64,000 nt of DNA from Paraescarpia echinospica (lineage: Eukaryota > Annelida > Polychaeta > Sabellida > Siboglinidae). The position numbers were made by a program, and so were the translations under genes. Shown here piece after piece: positions 34,123 through 42,458 of the stretch. Under the pieces are notes generated by a model. The model did not search any database, was not told where the DNA came from, and worked only from the letters and a program-made list of their open reading frames with translations. The stretch covers positions 12,763,810-12,827,809 of the forward strand of contig CM034534.1 of assembly GCA_020002185.1 (NCBI GenBank), given 5' to 3'. Numbering within the stretch: position 1 is the first letter of the stretch; the number at the start of each line of letters is the position of its first letter.

Positions 34123-34305
34123 CTAGTAGTCACCGGTGGTGGTGTTCGACAATGTCGCGTTGACCACTGTACTGTTAGTTGCGACGACGACACCTCCACC
34201 ACACCAACGAAGGAAGGGATCGCGGAACAAGACGTACAAGACGTACAGATACAGACCGAGTATTCCCACTAGTGTTACAGCTACAAGCGTTCCCGTCCGT
34301 GACAT
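34123..34305 (-). CDS. Small membrane protein, 60 aa
   Basis: Residues about 7-27 form one hydrophobic helix (LVAVTLVGILGLYLYVLYVL). A cysteine and three N-x-T/S-type sites follow in the C-terminal part. There is no recognised family, but a short membrane protein abutting the ATPase is common in Polintons. The real coding status is supported by the zero-base junction with the ATPase start. An AT-rich stretch upstream (around 34330-34365) may hold its promoter. Confidence 0.6.
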   Translation of the reverse strand: MSRTGTLVAVTLVGILGLYLYVLYVLFRDPFLRWCGGGVVVATNSTVVNATLSNTTTGDY

Positions 34306-34465
34306 GCTACGTTATGACTATCGATTGTGTGGCATCTGACTAAATAGTGTTATCTTTTTTTTTTTTCGTGTGTCTCCGCCTACTAACCGCATGACAGCTA
34401 GAGGCGCCTATAACCCCAACTGACGTAGGGGCGCATTTCCTCATCGTGTCAGCAGTGGTTCGGCA
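34306..34465 (-). other. Intergenic region after the polymerase gene, with a repeated 3' element
   Basis: Contains a 13-base T run at about 34353-34365 and the element GGCGCCTATAACCCCA...GTAGGGGCGCATTTCCTC (34403-34442), which recurs at 39107-39148. It may be a 3'-end or regulatory signal for the polymerase transcript. Confidence 0.5.
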
Positions 34466-37400
34466 TTACACGTCCACAGGCCCCGTGGTGATTCCGTCTT
34501 CGTTGACCACGCGCTTGGCATAGAAGTAGGTCAACGCCGCACGTTCCTGGATGTACGTCAGCACGGACGAGTGATTGACCCGGAACCCACGGTTCTTCCC
34601 ACTTCCACTGCAACGATTGGTCAACACGTCCAGGAACGACTGCTTGTCGATGGTGTTGAGTCGTTTGTTCAGACCTTTGGTGCTGTATTTATCGATCGTA
34701 CCCGAACAATAGTAGGTCTTGCTACACAGACCCAGGAAACAGTCACCGGACCATTCGACCTTGAAGAGTCCCGGTGTTCTCTTGTCGTACGCCTTGCGCT
34801 CCTTGCAACACGTCTCGGTGCCGTTCCACGGACGTCCGGCCAGCCGACAGCGCACGTAGTCGTTCTGATGTTCGTCGCAACATTCGGACGGTAGCCATTC
34901 GGAGCGATGACGATAGTAGTGGTCGCGCAGTGCCGGGGTCACGAGGTCGTCGACGGACTCACCGGCCAGAGCCAAATAGGCACTGTCCGTATCGGTTTCG
35001 CAGTACTCGAACAGCGGACGATCCACGTATCTGACCATGAAGTCGTAGTAGAACTCCAACATACGCAGTTTGGCCCACTGCAACACGAAGAATCCCACGT
35101 GTGTGGGCAGTGCGTATTTGACGGTGCGTTTGTGCATTTCGATCTCGTATGCATCGGCAGTGACGACGTCGAGTTGACGGAAGCGACGATTGTTGATCGC
35201 GGTCGATGCACTCTTCTCCGTGCAGTAGGTGACCTCGCGGTGCTTATCGACGTTGGTGATAAATTTCCCATAGGACGAATTGCCCATCAGTTTGTTGGTA
35301 TCTGCGATCATGGCCTTGTCGGGATGGGCGTCTCCTTCGCGACGTGCGGTGGACACCGCCTCGCCGAATCGTCGGAAGCAGGCAACCGGTGTGTACTCGA
35401 TGACCTGGTAGACATGCGTCACCTCGAGACCGTGTGCGAGGTACCATCGCAAGAGAGGTGTGGCGAGCAAGATCTTATCCCCTCGATAACTCCCGACGAG
35501 CATGCGTCGCGGAGTTGCCATGATGTTGTTTTCTTCAGCGTAGCGACGCATGAACGGTCCGAGATCATCACGGGTCAGGTGAATGTTCTTGAAGATGGGC
35601 TGCATCTCGGCAAAGTGTGCGCGCAGGTTCTCCGGTACACGTATGTCGCACTGAATCATACCGAACACGCTGCCGTTGTACACACCTGTCAGGATCTGTT
35701 GTGACGTCATTTTCCATCGCACGTGTCGACGACGTTGGCGAACGTCCAGAAACTTTTGTACGCACGGATCGCGTCTCGTGACCTTCCACTCGCATTCCCA
35801 CAATTCGACGACCCTCACAAAGTGTCGAAGATAGGCTGTGTTCTTTCGTGTTTCGGCGAGCAGTTGCGTCATGGGTTTCCCATTGACCTCGTTGAACTCG
35901 CGTCCGGTGCACGGACACCCGTGGTAGTAGCATCCGTGAAACTGATAGGCCGTCTTCGTTTCACTGCACCAACCGTCCACCGACAGTTTACCGATGCGCT
36001 TCTCTCGACCGTTGGACTGATGACGTATGGCGAGTCCCGTGTTTTCGGACTCCCACGTAAGCCATTCGACAGCCATCTGACCTGTGGGCTGTGCCACTTC
36101 GGGTCGGAACTCCTTCTCTTCCCGTCGCCGCGTGTACCATCCAGTCGGCATCTCTTGTGATATCGACCACAGATACAATGCATTCGCATCGTAGCCCACA
36201 ATGGACTGACACGTTCGAGCCGCATCGCCGTAGTCGTTACGACGTATCTTCGTGACCCCCTTCTCGTGATGTCTGGTGAAGATGAGTGACGGCCCTCCGA
36301 CGATGTTCTCTCTGATGAGCTGGTGGACGTCCTTGTTCGTCTCGTTGAAGAGTGTAAAGAACGTCCTCTCCGGTACGTAGGTGAACAGGTAGGACAAGGT
36401 CAAACCAGGTATACTGATCCCTTGTTTGAACATGTCGAGACCACGGTGTTGATAGAAGTCGAACTGTTTGGCGATGGCCTCCAAGAACGGTACGACGTCT
36501 CTGTTGTTATACCAGACGAGAAAGTCTCGCAAAGTCTCCATGTCGTTGTCTCGCCACACCTTCCGACATCGTGTGTAGTCGTCGTCGGATATACCTTCGT
36601 TCTTCAGACAACTGAAGAAGGCCTCTTTGGGAGGTAGAACGGTGTCGTCGAGTCTCTCCAAGCTGTCCATGTATTCGTACGGGAAGTGACCTTTCGTGAC
36701 TGTACAACCGTACGCTTTCAGGTACTTGTCGTACGAGAATCCCGGGGCAATGTAATGAGTCATATCGAGGAATTTGAGGTTGTCCGTCGATAGACACATA
36801 AACGTGTTGCCACGTTTGATCACGTGAAACGTCTCCTCCTCCTCCTTCTCCTCCTCCTCTCCGTCCTCTGTTGCTTTCTTTTCGGACAGGAAGTAGGGTA
36901 CCAGGAACTGTTTGACGACGTTCAGATCGTACCTGCCCGAGTTGAAACCGATGACGGGCAACTGATGAAGCCAACCGTACAATTGACCCATGAGAGTTTT
37001 GTAGGGATTGGTCGGTTGTCGCTGTGACTCGTTGTCCCCCGCCTCCTCCACGGCGGACGCTTCCTGTTCGTTCCACTTTCTGATAGCCTCTGTGAGCTCG
37101 TGTAGGATGCCCTCGTACCTGTCTACGATGACTTCGTAGGCTGCTTCGCTCATGTTCTGAAGGATGGTCATCATGTCGGATACCAACTTGTTGCTGTCAC
37201 CATCCGTGATGAGACATTGCACCTGTTCGAATCCGGGTACGTTACTCGCCAGGGACACACTCAACGGTACGTGACGAGCCACCCAATGGACCTTGGCACT
37301 GTCCGACGGAAGGTGCGATGTATCGAACCAGGACTCGAAGTCGAAGGTGGCACGATACGGATAGTAACGCAACCATTCGGCAACGTGAATGTTTTCGTCG

Positions 37401-38848
37401 TCCAATCGTTGGAAGACTGTCGGCGACGGATGGTAGACGCCACCGGAATAGATCTTTCGCACACCTCCCGTACACCCGCGCTCGTGTCGTTCTAGTTCGA
37501 ATACGCCACTCCATAGTGCATCGCCACACTTCCTACATCGATACGAATGACAGTACATGTTCACGTCTTGTATGTAGGAAAAGTGTGTCTCGTGAAGATT
37601 GATGTACATCGTTTCAGGATAGTGACACAAGGAACGGCGTACGAGTTCAGCAGTCGGCTTTCCCCCCTCTTCCGGTTCGACGAGCGTGTAGACGCACACG
37701 TTGGTCTCAAAGGTGGTCTCGACACGATAGAGATCGTCCATCGTCACTCCGTCAAAGTTTTTCATTGCCACTCCGTCACGGTCGTACTTTGCGTAGAGTA
37801 CCCGCACAGCAGGTTCCAGGTGGGATCGGTCGCATCCACGATGCAGAGCCAGACATCGGAAGAGACACAGATTGTCGGTGTACTTTGTGTTTTGAACGGA
37901 GTCTCTTTCCAATCCGATGACGGCTTTGATTCGTTTGATGTACCTCGGCAGTGTGATGTCCACACATCCTATCGGATGATGTACGATGTGATTGACGAAG
38001 AAGGTAACATTCGTGACCACCTCACATACCCATTGACTGTCCGGACGCTGATTGATGACCCACTGCAGCACGTCTGTTTCTCGGATACGTTCCAGAAACG
38101 CATCAAAGTCTGCAGTGTTTGTGATCAGACACGGTTCGTCAAGGTAACGACCGCAACAGTTACAGGACGAATGATAATACCTGTACCTGTTCGTGGTCTT
38201 GTTTCTTAACACAAACCCGTAACTAAGATTAATCTTAAACGCGTGCGTCTGTTCGCGGAACATACGTTTCAGTGACGGTTCTAGGGCACTCGTGTCCGGT
38301 GTCGACACTCTGTAATTGTACCTGGATTGTACAGGTCCTCTAGCCGTGTGGGTTCGGATGGTCGACCAGTGATCTCGGACGACGTCTTGTAGTTCCCTCG
38401 ATAGAGTATCGATGAAGGGAAGTCGGGGTGGTGGTTGTATCGGGTCGTCGTCGTCGTCGTCGTAGTCGTCAGCAACACTCACACGGGGTCGCTCTGTGCG
38501 TCTCGCACGTTTGCATAGGGGTGGGTCGTTCGCTTCCGTACATACCGACTTCGCAACACTCACACGTGGTCGCTCTGTGCGTCTCGCTCGTTTGCGTAGG
38601 GGTGAGTCGTTCGCATCCATACATACCGACTTCATATGACGTAACAGGTTGTCACGTCTCGTGAACTCACGTGCACATCTCTCACAACGATGCAGTGTAG
38701 CGCTAGATGGCGCCACTGACGGCGATTTACTGTAGGCATGATCGTCGTGTGTTGTTGTTGATGATGAATGTGTTTGATCTATATGACGTTGTATGTCGGC
38801 ATGTGTATCGAGCACGAGACCGCAGTGTCGACACGTGTGCTGTTTCAT
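34466..38848 (-). CDS. POLB: Protein-primed family B DNA polymerase (POLB)
   Basis: 1460 aa; replicates the element by a protein-primed mechanism. Two C2H2-type zinc fingers (about residues 6-26 and 54-77) precede two tandem KRARR nuclear-localisation-like repeats. The 3'-5' exonuclease has FDFES (about 501), FNSGRYDLN (about 636) and YNNRDVVPF (about 783). The polymerase has YDANALYLW (motif A, about 886), KLMGNSSYGKF (motif B, about 1189), CETDTDSAYL (motif C, about 1286) and SKTYY (about 1379). A cysteine/histidine segment near residue 966 (VDGWC then FHGCYYHGCPC) looks like the small nuclease-like insert seen in Polinton polymerases; that is an inference. An acidic run lies near residue 668. 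A TATA-like TATATA sits about 40 bases upstream. No breaks. Confidence 0.97.
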   Translation of the reverse strand: MKQHTCRHCGLVLDTHADIQRHIDQTHSSSTTTHDDHAYSKSPSVAPSSATLHRCERCAREFTRRDNLLRHMKSVCMDANDSPLRKRARRTERPRVSVAKSVCTEANDPPLCKRARRTERPRVSVADDYDDDDDDPIQPPPRLPFIDTLSRELQDVVRDHWSTIRTHTARGPVQSRYNYRVSTPDTSALEPSLKRMFREQTHAFKINLSYGFVLRNKTTNRYRYYHSSCNCCGRYLDEPCLITNTADFDAFLERIRETDVLQWVINQRPDSQWVCEVVTNVTFFVNHIVHHPIGCVDITLPRYIKRIKAVIGLERDSVQNTKYTDNLCLFRCLALHRGCDRSHLEPAVRVLYAKYDRDGVAMKNFDGVTMDDLYRVETTFETNVCVYTLVEPEEGGKPTAELVRRSLCHYPETMYINLHETHFSYIQDVNMYCHSYRCRKCGDALWSGVFELERHERGCTGGVRKIYSGGVYHPSPTVFQRLDDENIHVAEWLRYYPYRATFDFESWFDTSHLPSDSAKVHWVARHVPLSVSLASNVPGFEQVQCLITDGDSNKLVSDMMTILQNMSEAAYEVIVDRYEGILHELTEAIRKWNEQEASAVEEAGDNESQRQPTNPYKTLMGQLYGWLHQLPVIGFNSGRYDLNVVKQFLVPYFLSEKKATEDGEEEEKEEEETFHVIKRGNTFMCLSTDNLKFLDMTHYIAPGFSYDKYLKAYGCTVTKGHFPYEYMDSLERLDDTVLPPKEAFFSCLKNEGISDDDYTRCRKVWRDNDMETLRDFLVWYNNRDVVPFLEAIAKQFDFYQHRGLDMFKQGISIPGLTLSYLFTYVPERTFFTLFNETNKDVHQLIRENIVGGPSLIFTRHHEKGVTKIRRNDYGDAARTCQSIVGYDANALYLWSISQEMPTGWYTRRREEKEFRPEVAQPTGQMAVEWLTWESENTGLAIRHQSNGREKRIGKLSVDGWCSETKTAYQFHGCYYHGCPCTGREFNEVNGKPMTQLLAETRKNTAYLRHFVRVVELWECEWKVTRRDPCVQKFLDVRQRRRHVRWKMTSQQILTGVYNGSVFGMIQCDIRVPENLRAHFAEMQPIFKNIHLTRDDLGPFMRRYAEENNIMATPRRMLVGSYRGDKILLATPLLRWYLAHGLEVTHVYQVIEYTPVACFRRFGEAVSTARREGDAHPDKAMIADTNKLMGNSSYGKFITNVDKHREVTYCTEKSASTAINNRRFRQLDVVTADAYEIEMHKRTVKYALPTHVGFFVLQWAKLRMLEFYYDFMVRYVDRPLFEYCETDTDSAYLALAGESVDDLVTPALRDHYYRHRSEWLPSECCDEHQNDYVRCRLAGRPWNGTETCCKERKAYDKRTPGLFKVEWSGDCFLGLCSKTYYCSGTIDKYSTKGLNKRLNTIDKQSFLDVLTNRCSGSGKNRGFRVNHSSVLTYIQERAALTYFYAKRVVNEDGITTGPVDV

Positions 38849-38886
38849 CGTACCTACAACTGAAGGATGGGAGATCCTTGCACGTG

Positions 38887-38897
38887 TCTATATATCC
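38887..38897 (-). promoter_or_regulatory. TATA-like element of POLB
   Basis: GGATATATAGA on the minus strand, about 40 bases ahead of the POLB ATG at 38848. Confidence 0.55.
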
Positions 38898-39024
38898 TAC
38901 ACTGTGTGTGACGTCATAAGAGGTGTGTCTTGTATGAGTGGGCGTGTATGTATGTATTCACCGATCACAACGAGCTATGAAGGTAACAAGAACAACAGAC
39001 ACCAGAATCCTGGATTACATATCA

Positions 39025-39040
39025 TCTTTATTAATTACAA
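39025..39040 (-). terminator. Poly(A) signal for the acidic accessory gene
   Basis: The minus strand carries AATAAAG in this stretch, about 120 bases after the stop at 39155. It precedes the head-on intergenic region before POLB. Confidence 0.45.
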
Positions 39041-39106
39041 TCAAAGCGAGTAATAAAGCGAGTATATATGAAAGCTAAGGCTAAGCACCTGCAGTAACAG
39101 ACAAGC

Positions 39107-39148
39107 GGCGCCTATAACCCCAGCTATAGCGTAGGGGCGCATTTCCTC
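39107..39148 (-). promoter_or_regulatory. Second copy of the repeated 3' element
   Basis: GGCGCCTATAACCCCA and GTAGGGGCGCATTTCCTC flank a variable core, exactly as at 34403-34442. The element ends 7 bases past the stop codon at 39155. Confidence 0.6.
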
Positions 39149-39154
39149 TTGTCG

Positions 39155-39715
39155 TCACTGCAGGCGCTTCTGAAGACTGTTCACTATGTATGAGACGTGG
39201 TCGTCGCGCACAACATTTCGTGCGATCTCCTCGCATATTGTGCGCACGGCCACGTCTAAGCTGCATTTTTGTGTAGCAAAGTGTGTCCCCGCTAGGGATT
39301 CAATATTCAGTTCAAGGTGTTTCACACTGTTAAATGGGGCCGAGAACGCCCACGGGATCGATGTGTCAGTTTTCGACCAAATAATATGGCCGTTGTACGC
39401 CAGGTCGAGCGTTGACGCGTCCCTTTGCAGTGTCTCGTATTCCGAGGCGGTCATGGTGACGTCATAGTCGTCATCGTCATCCTGGTCGCATATCAACTCC
39501 AGTGGTGCTTCGGCTGGAGTTGAAGGTGAAGGTGACATGTCCTCGCATGTCAACTCCAGTGATGAGTTGTGTCGCTCATGTAGCTGTGTTAGTAATGCCT
39601 GACGCAATGGCATGGGGGTGTGGTGGCGGCGCCGTTTCTGTGGCGCCCATTCTATTGGATTCTGCTCATACGATAGCCGAATCATCTCCAGCCCACTAGA
39701 GGGAGCATCGGTGAC
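39155..39715 (-). CDS. Acidic accessory protein, exon 3 (C-terminal part)
   Basis: The frame is open from 39685 (ATG) to the stop at 39155 and extends upstream without stop to a GCTAACAG acceptor at 39716-39723. Read from 39715 it continues in phase 0 from the exon at 39760-40593 after removal of a 44-bp GTAAAA...ACAG intron. It encodes a basic KRRRHH segment, an acidic QDDDDDYDV run and a helical C-terminus. That end echoes the internal repeats of exon 2 (ARNVVRDDHVSYIVNSLQKRL). No known family. The intron is unusually short, so a separate 176-aa gene starting at 39685 remains possible. Confidence 0.55.
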   Translation of the reverse strand, partial: VTDAPSSGLEMIRLSYEQNPIEWAPQKRRRHHTPMPLRQALLTQLHERHNSSLELTCEDMSPSPSTPAEAPLELICDQDDDDDYDVTMTASEYETLQRDASTLDLAYNGHIIWSKTDTSIPWAFSAPFNSVKHLELNIESLAGTHFATQKCSLDVAVRTICEEIARNVVRDDHVSYIVNSLQKRLQ

Positions 39716-39759
39716 CTGTTAGCAACACAACAACAACAACATTAGCAGGGTGTTTTTAC

Positions 39760-40593
39760 ATCCATCATTGGAATACCACGTGTACGCAGGATGGCTTGTA
39801 CACGTGATACGATGTCACGTGACCACTCCGGTGTGCTCGCCATAAACCTGTAATGCTGCACTGCATATCTCAAATTGTCGTGGATCAGGTCACTACGCAC
39901 CAGGTAGATGACGTTTGACTCACCTTCGAACAGGCGCCACAGTCCGTTGCTTATAAAACGAACGATAGCATCGAGTGCTACTGCACACAGCTCGGTGTAC
40001 CAGATCTGCCTGTCGTCCCCTCCGTCGTCTTGTTCGTCCCAGGGCAGTGACTCCTTCGGTGTGAGTGGTTCGTCTTCCTTCGCATCCGACACGGTTATAC
40101 CGCGGGCATGGAGACTCGCTTTCACCCGTGCTATGACATTACGAGCAAACCACGGTGTGCGCGCTACGCATACCAGCTCGGTTACTACCGTATCAAAGCT
40201 ATTATATATACGTATGGGATCTACTTTGTACATGTCTTCGTGAACGTTCGCATAGTGACGACTCAGTGATTCGGCCGCCTGGCGAGTGCAAGCAGCGGTT
40301 ATAGTGGCCATAAATAGACCGTCATCTATCATTTCGTCTGCACGCTTCTGAATGCCATTCACCTTCTCTACAGCTTCCTGTAATTCACTACGTCTCCTAT
40401 CCTCGTCATGGTCGATATCAGTGGCCCAATCAGTATCAATATCACCATCATTAGCAATCTCCTCATCATCATCACTAGACCACGCACACGACCCCACATA
40501 GATGACACTTGCCTTATCCTCATTATCGTCGCTGTCCTCCAACAGGCGACGTTTCACCCCTCGTACGCTAGGGGTTGTCCAAGGAGGAGGAGT
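39760..40593 (-). CDS. Acidic repeat accessory protein, exon 2
   Basis: 278 codons with no ATG at the 5' end: the long frame begins at a GTG and is open back to a pyrimidine-rich TTGTAG acceptor at 40594. It has an N-terminal KRRLLEDSDDNED and a WSSDDDEE acidic region. Two copies of a helical module of about 35 residues follow, ending FARNVIARVKASLHARGI and WSRDIVSRVQAILRTRGI. No database family is recognised. Lack of a start codon and matching phases suggest that exon 1 is 41214-41267, shared with the RPA-like gene. Unspliced, the frame ends at 39742. Confidence 0.55.
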
Positions 40594-40652
40594 CTACAAC
40601 ACACGACAGAAGCAAGTGTCAAATACATCGCTGGCAGGTGGCGCCACATCAT

Positions 40653-41267
40653 TCATTCGTCACTGTCAGGTGCTGCCTCTTCCGACTGGAATATTATTTC
40701 CAGTACGTCATTGTCAGGTGCCGTCACCTCCGACTGAAATATTTCCAGTAAGTCGCTGTCAGGAACCTTGTCCGACTGGATTATTTCCAGTGCAATCAAG
40801 GTGTAGTTACGATAGCCCTCCTTTGTCTCCTTTCTAATTGTCACCCTAGCCCGTTTGCCACGTAGGACATTCAGTGCCTCGTAGCGTTCTTGGCCGGGTT
40901 TAAGCGTCATATAGTCGCTTGCTGTCATTCCCCCCACGGCCCCCTGAACTATACGATCAAATCCTGTGGCCCACGCTTCATTCCCCTTGTGATCGGCAAA
41001 AAGCATACCCATAGCATACTTGTAAACGGGGTCACCCGACTGACGGCCGTGTACAGCACATGTACTGACGCAATGGCGGTTCCCCTTCGTCATTTCAAGA
41101 CGAAGGACTTTCCGATTACATATACGGCACGCCTGGTAGCATACATATTTATCTGTCAGAGCACATGTTACTAGTGTCAGTGGACGAACAAATGCGTACG
41201 TTCCGTCACTTACTTGTTCGAGTTCTGAGAGCAGCATTTCCTCAGATTTGGTATTGGGCGTCGCCAT
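40653..41267 (-). CDS. RPA-like single-stranded-DNA-binding protein
   Basis: 204 aa from the ATG at 41267 (AAGATGGCG, strong context). The farther ATG at 41399 lies upstream of the TATA box and is rejected. The core resembles the RPA1 C-terminal OB fold with zinc ribbon: YQACRICNRKV, a second cysteine pair (CVSTCAVHG), then YKYAMGMLFADHKGNEAWAT and a FDRIVQGAVGG segment. The C-terminus has three imperfect LEI(I/F)QSE..APDSD repeats. It could coat single-stranded displaced DNA during protein-primed replication. A GTAAGT donor after codon 18 suggests an alternative spliced product. Confidence 0.7.
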   Translation of the reverse strand: MATPNTKSEEMLLSELEQVSDGTYAFVRPLTLVTCALTDKYVCYQACRICNRKVLRLEMTKGNRHCVSTCAVHGRQSGDPVYKYAMGMLFADHKGNEAWATGFDRIVQGAVGGMTASDYMTLKPGQERYEALNVLRGKRARVTIRKETKEGYRNYTLIALEIIQSDKVPDSDLLEIFQSEVTAPDNDVLEIIFQSEEAAPDSDE

Positions 41268-41369
41268 CTTGTTGAATAGTGAAGTCGAGAGCGGTAGAGC
41301 GGTGAAGTAGTCGAGAGCGGCAGCAGCGAGTCGGAGAGAGAATGTTTGTCCTGTTGGATTTACCCTGGG

Positions 41370-41377
41370 CTTATATA
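41370..41377 (-). promoter_or_regulatory. TATA box of the RPA-like gene
   Basis: TATATAAG on the minus strand, placed so that transcription would begin near 41340, about 75 bases before the ATG at 41267. Confidence 0.6.
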
Positions 41378-41392
41378 CATAATCATCCCCTC

Positions 41393-41444
41393 CAGGCATC
41401 GATCACGTGTACCGTAAACAATGACATCACGCGCCCCTGGGTGT
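41393..41444 (+). promoter_or_regulatory. Shared upstream motif, copy 1 (E-box plus CCCTGGGT)
   Basis: CAGGCATCGATCACGTG, then ATGACATCAC and CCCCTGGGTGTTC. It is the same order as the two copies at 42185-42270 and 42274-42352, and lies just upstream of the RPA-like TATA box. Confidence 0.55.
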
Positions 41445-41533
41445 TCGCGTCTTATCAGGCGCGTGACTTTATCTCTCTCTCTCGTACTCTGTCACCGTGT
41501 GGCTGACTGTCTGTTTTTTGTGTAATGGCCGCC

Positions 41534-42007
41534 TTAGCACTGCCTAACGAAGTCTCTCACCTGCATAAGAATCACACCGAGTATATTCTTACCTGCTTCG
41601 TTACGCTTTGAACTCTTACCCCAATACCCTTCCGCACTGGGTACATTCTCAATAAGTCGTGCGTCACCTGTATCCAGCAAGCGTTGCCGTAGTTTAGAGG
41701 CGCGAAACTTCACGGCTACTATAGCGCGCATCACGGCTCGACGTTGTGATAACCATGTAGCAGTTCGATCCGGTGTCCACCGAATGTTTTTACTCCAGTA
41801 TTTCGCCTGTATTCCACTGCGTGCAGTCTGAATCTTTCTCGCTGTGTTCTCATCGTGAAAATGTCTGGCTTTTTTAAACTGATAGGCTGCTTCTGCACAA
41901 GAAAAGTCTTCGCCCCATATGTGTATATTACATGGATGGAAATTAGATAGGAAGTGTCCAGCACCCCTGAATTGTATATCCAAGCTCTTGACCGCCATAT
42001 GTTTCAT
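41534..42007 (-). CDS. NADAR (YbiA-like) ADP-ribose N-glycosidase
   Basis: 157 aa, the usual size of stand-alone NADAR proteins. Family motifs run in order: FRGAGHFLSNFHPCNI, FSCAEAAYQFKKARHF, a QAKYWSKNIRW region, RRAVMRAIVAVKF, RQRLLDTGDARLIENVP, EGYWGK and NILGVILMQVRDFV. Family members hydrolyse N-glycosidic bonds of ADP-ribose or riboflavin-pathway compounds. Bacterial NADARs paired with DarT reverse guanine ADP-ribosylation of DNA. In this element it is an accessory gene, plausibly acting against host ADP-ribosylation or NAD-based defence (inference). The frame and active-site region look intact. Confidence 0.9.
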   Translation of the reverse strand: MKHMAVKSLDIQFRGAGHFLSNFHPCNIHIWGEDFSCAEAAYQFKKARHFHDENTARKIQTARSGIQAKYWSKNIRWTPDRTATWLSQRRAVMRAIVAVKFRASKLRQRLLDTGDARLIENVPSAEGYWGKSSKRNEAGKNILGVILMQVRDFVRQC

Positions 42008-42184
42008 CGCTGACCACTCACAGAGTTCTTTTCTCCCGTCTGTATTGTTAGCGTTCTGATAAGTCGCATTGTCCTAGTCGCACTTCGCACATCATGCGCT
42101 CGTGCGCTTATCGCAGGGTCCTATGACTGATATCGGTTTACTACAGTGAAATTTTCCATAACGTCACATGGCTGGCTACATACC

Positions 42185-42352
42185 CAGGCATCGGTCACGT
42201 GCCATCCCTAGATGATGATATCATACGTCCCTGGGTCTTCAGCTTTTCATACACCGGTATTTTTCCACTCTAGTATCGGTCACGTGACAACCCTAGATGA
42301 TGATGTCATACGTCCCTGGGTCTTCAGCTTTTCATACACTGGTATTTTTCCA
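42185..42352 (+). promoter_or_regulatory. Shared upstream motif, copies 2 and 3 (85-bp tandem)
   Basis: Two near-identical 85-bp units. Each has TCGGTCACGTG, CCCTAGATGATGAT, CATACGTCCCTGGGTCTTC and CATACA(C/T)(C/T)GGTATTTTTCCA. They end about 55 bases before the TATA box of the spliced + strand gene, consistent with an enhancer-like promoter repeat. Confidence 0.65.
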
Positions 42353-42407
42353 TTGCTACAGTGTGTCTTACAAGTTGTCTTCCTATCTGCATGCATATGC
42401 TCTATCC

Positions 42408-42415
42408 TATATATA
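42408..42415 (+). promoter_or_regulatory. TATA box of the spliced + strand gene
   Basis: TATATATA, 44 bases upstream of the ATG at 42459. Confidence 0.6.
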
Positions 42416-42458
42416 CTAGCTCGTTTGTTACATTCTTCACATCATCTCATTCGCAACT

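Noticed and set aside
34907..38209. Several + strand frames of 145-265 codons opposite POLB
   Set aside because: Antisense shadows of the polymerase; the product sequences have no recognisable features.
40557..40574. CCCC...GGGG hairpin as a third copy of the repeated 3' element
   Set aside because: It shares only the short CCCC/GGGG arms, not the flanking GGCGCCTATAA and GCGCATTTCCTC, and lies in probable coding exon sequence.
41268..41399. N-terminal extension of the RPA-like protein from an ATG at 41399
   Set aside because: The extension covers the TATA box and leader. The ATG at 41267 has the better context and lies downstream of the expected transcription start.
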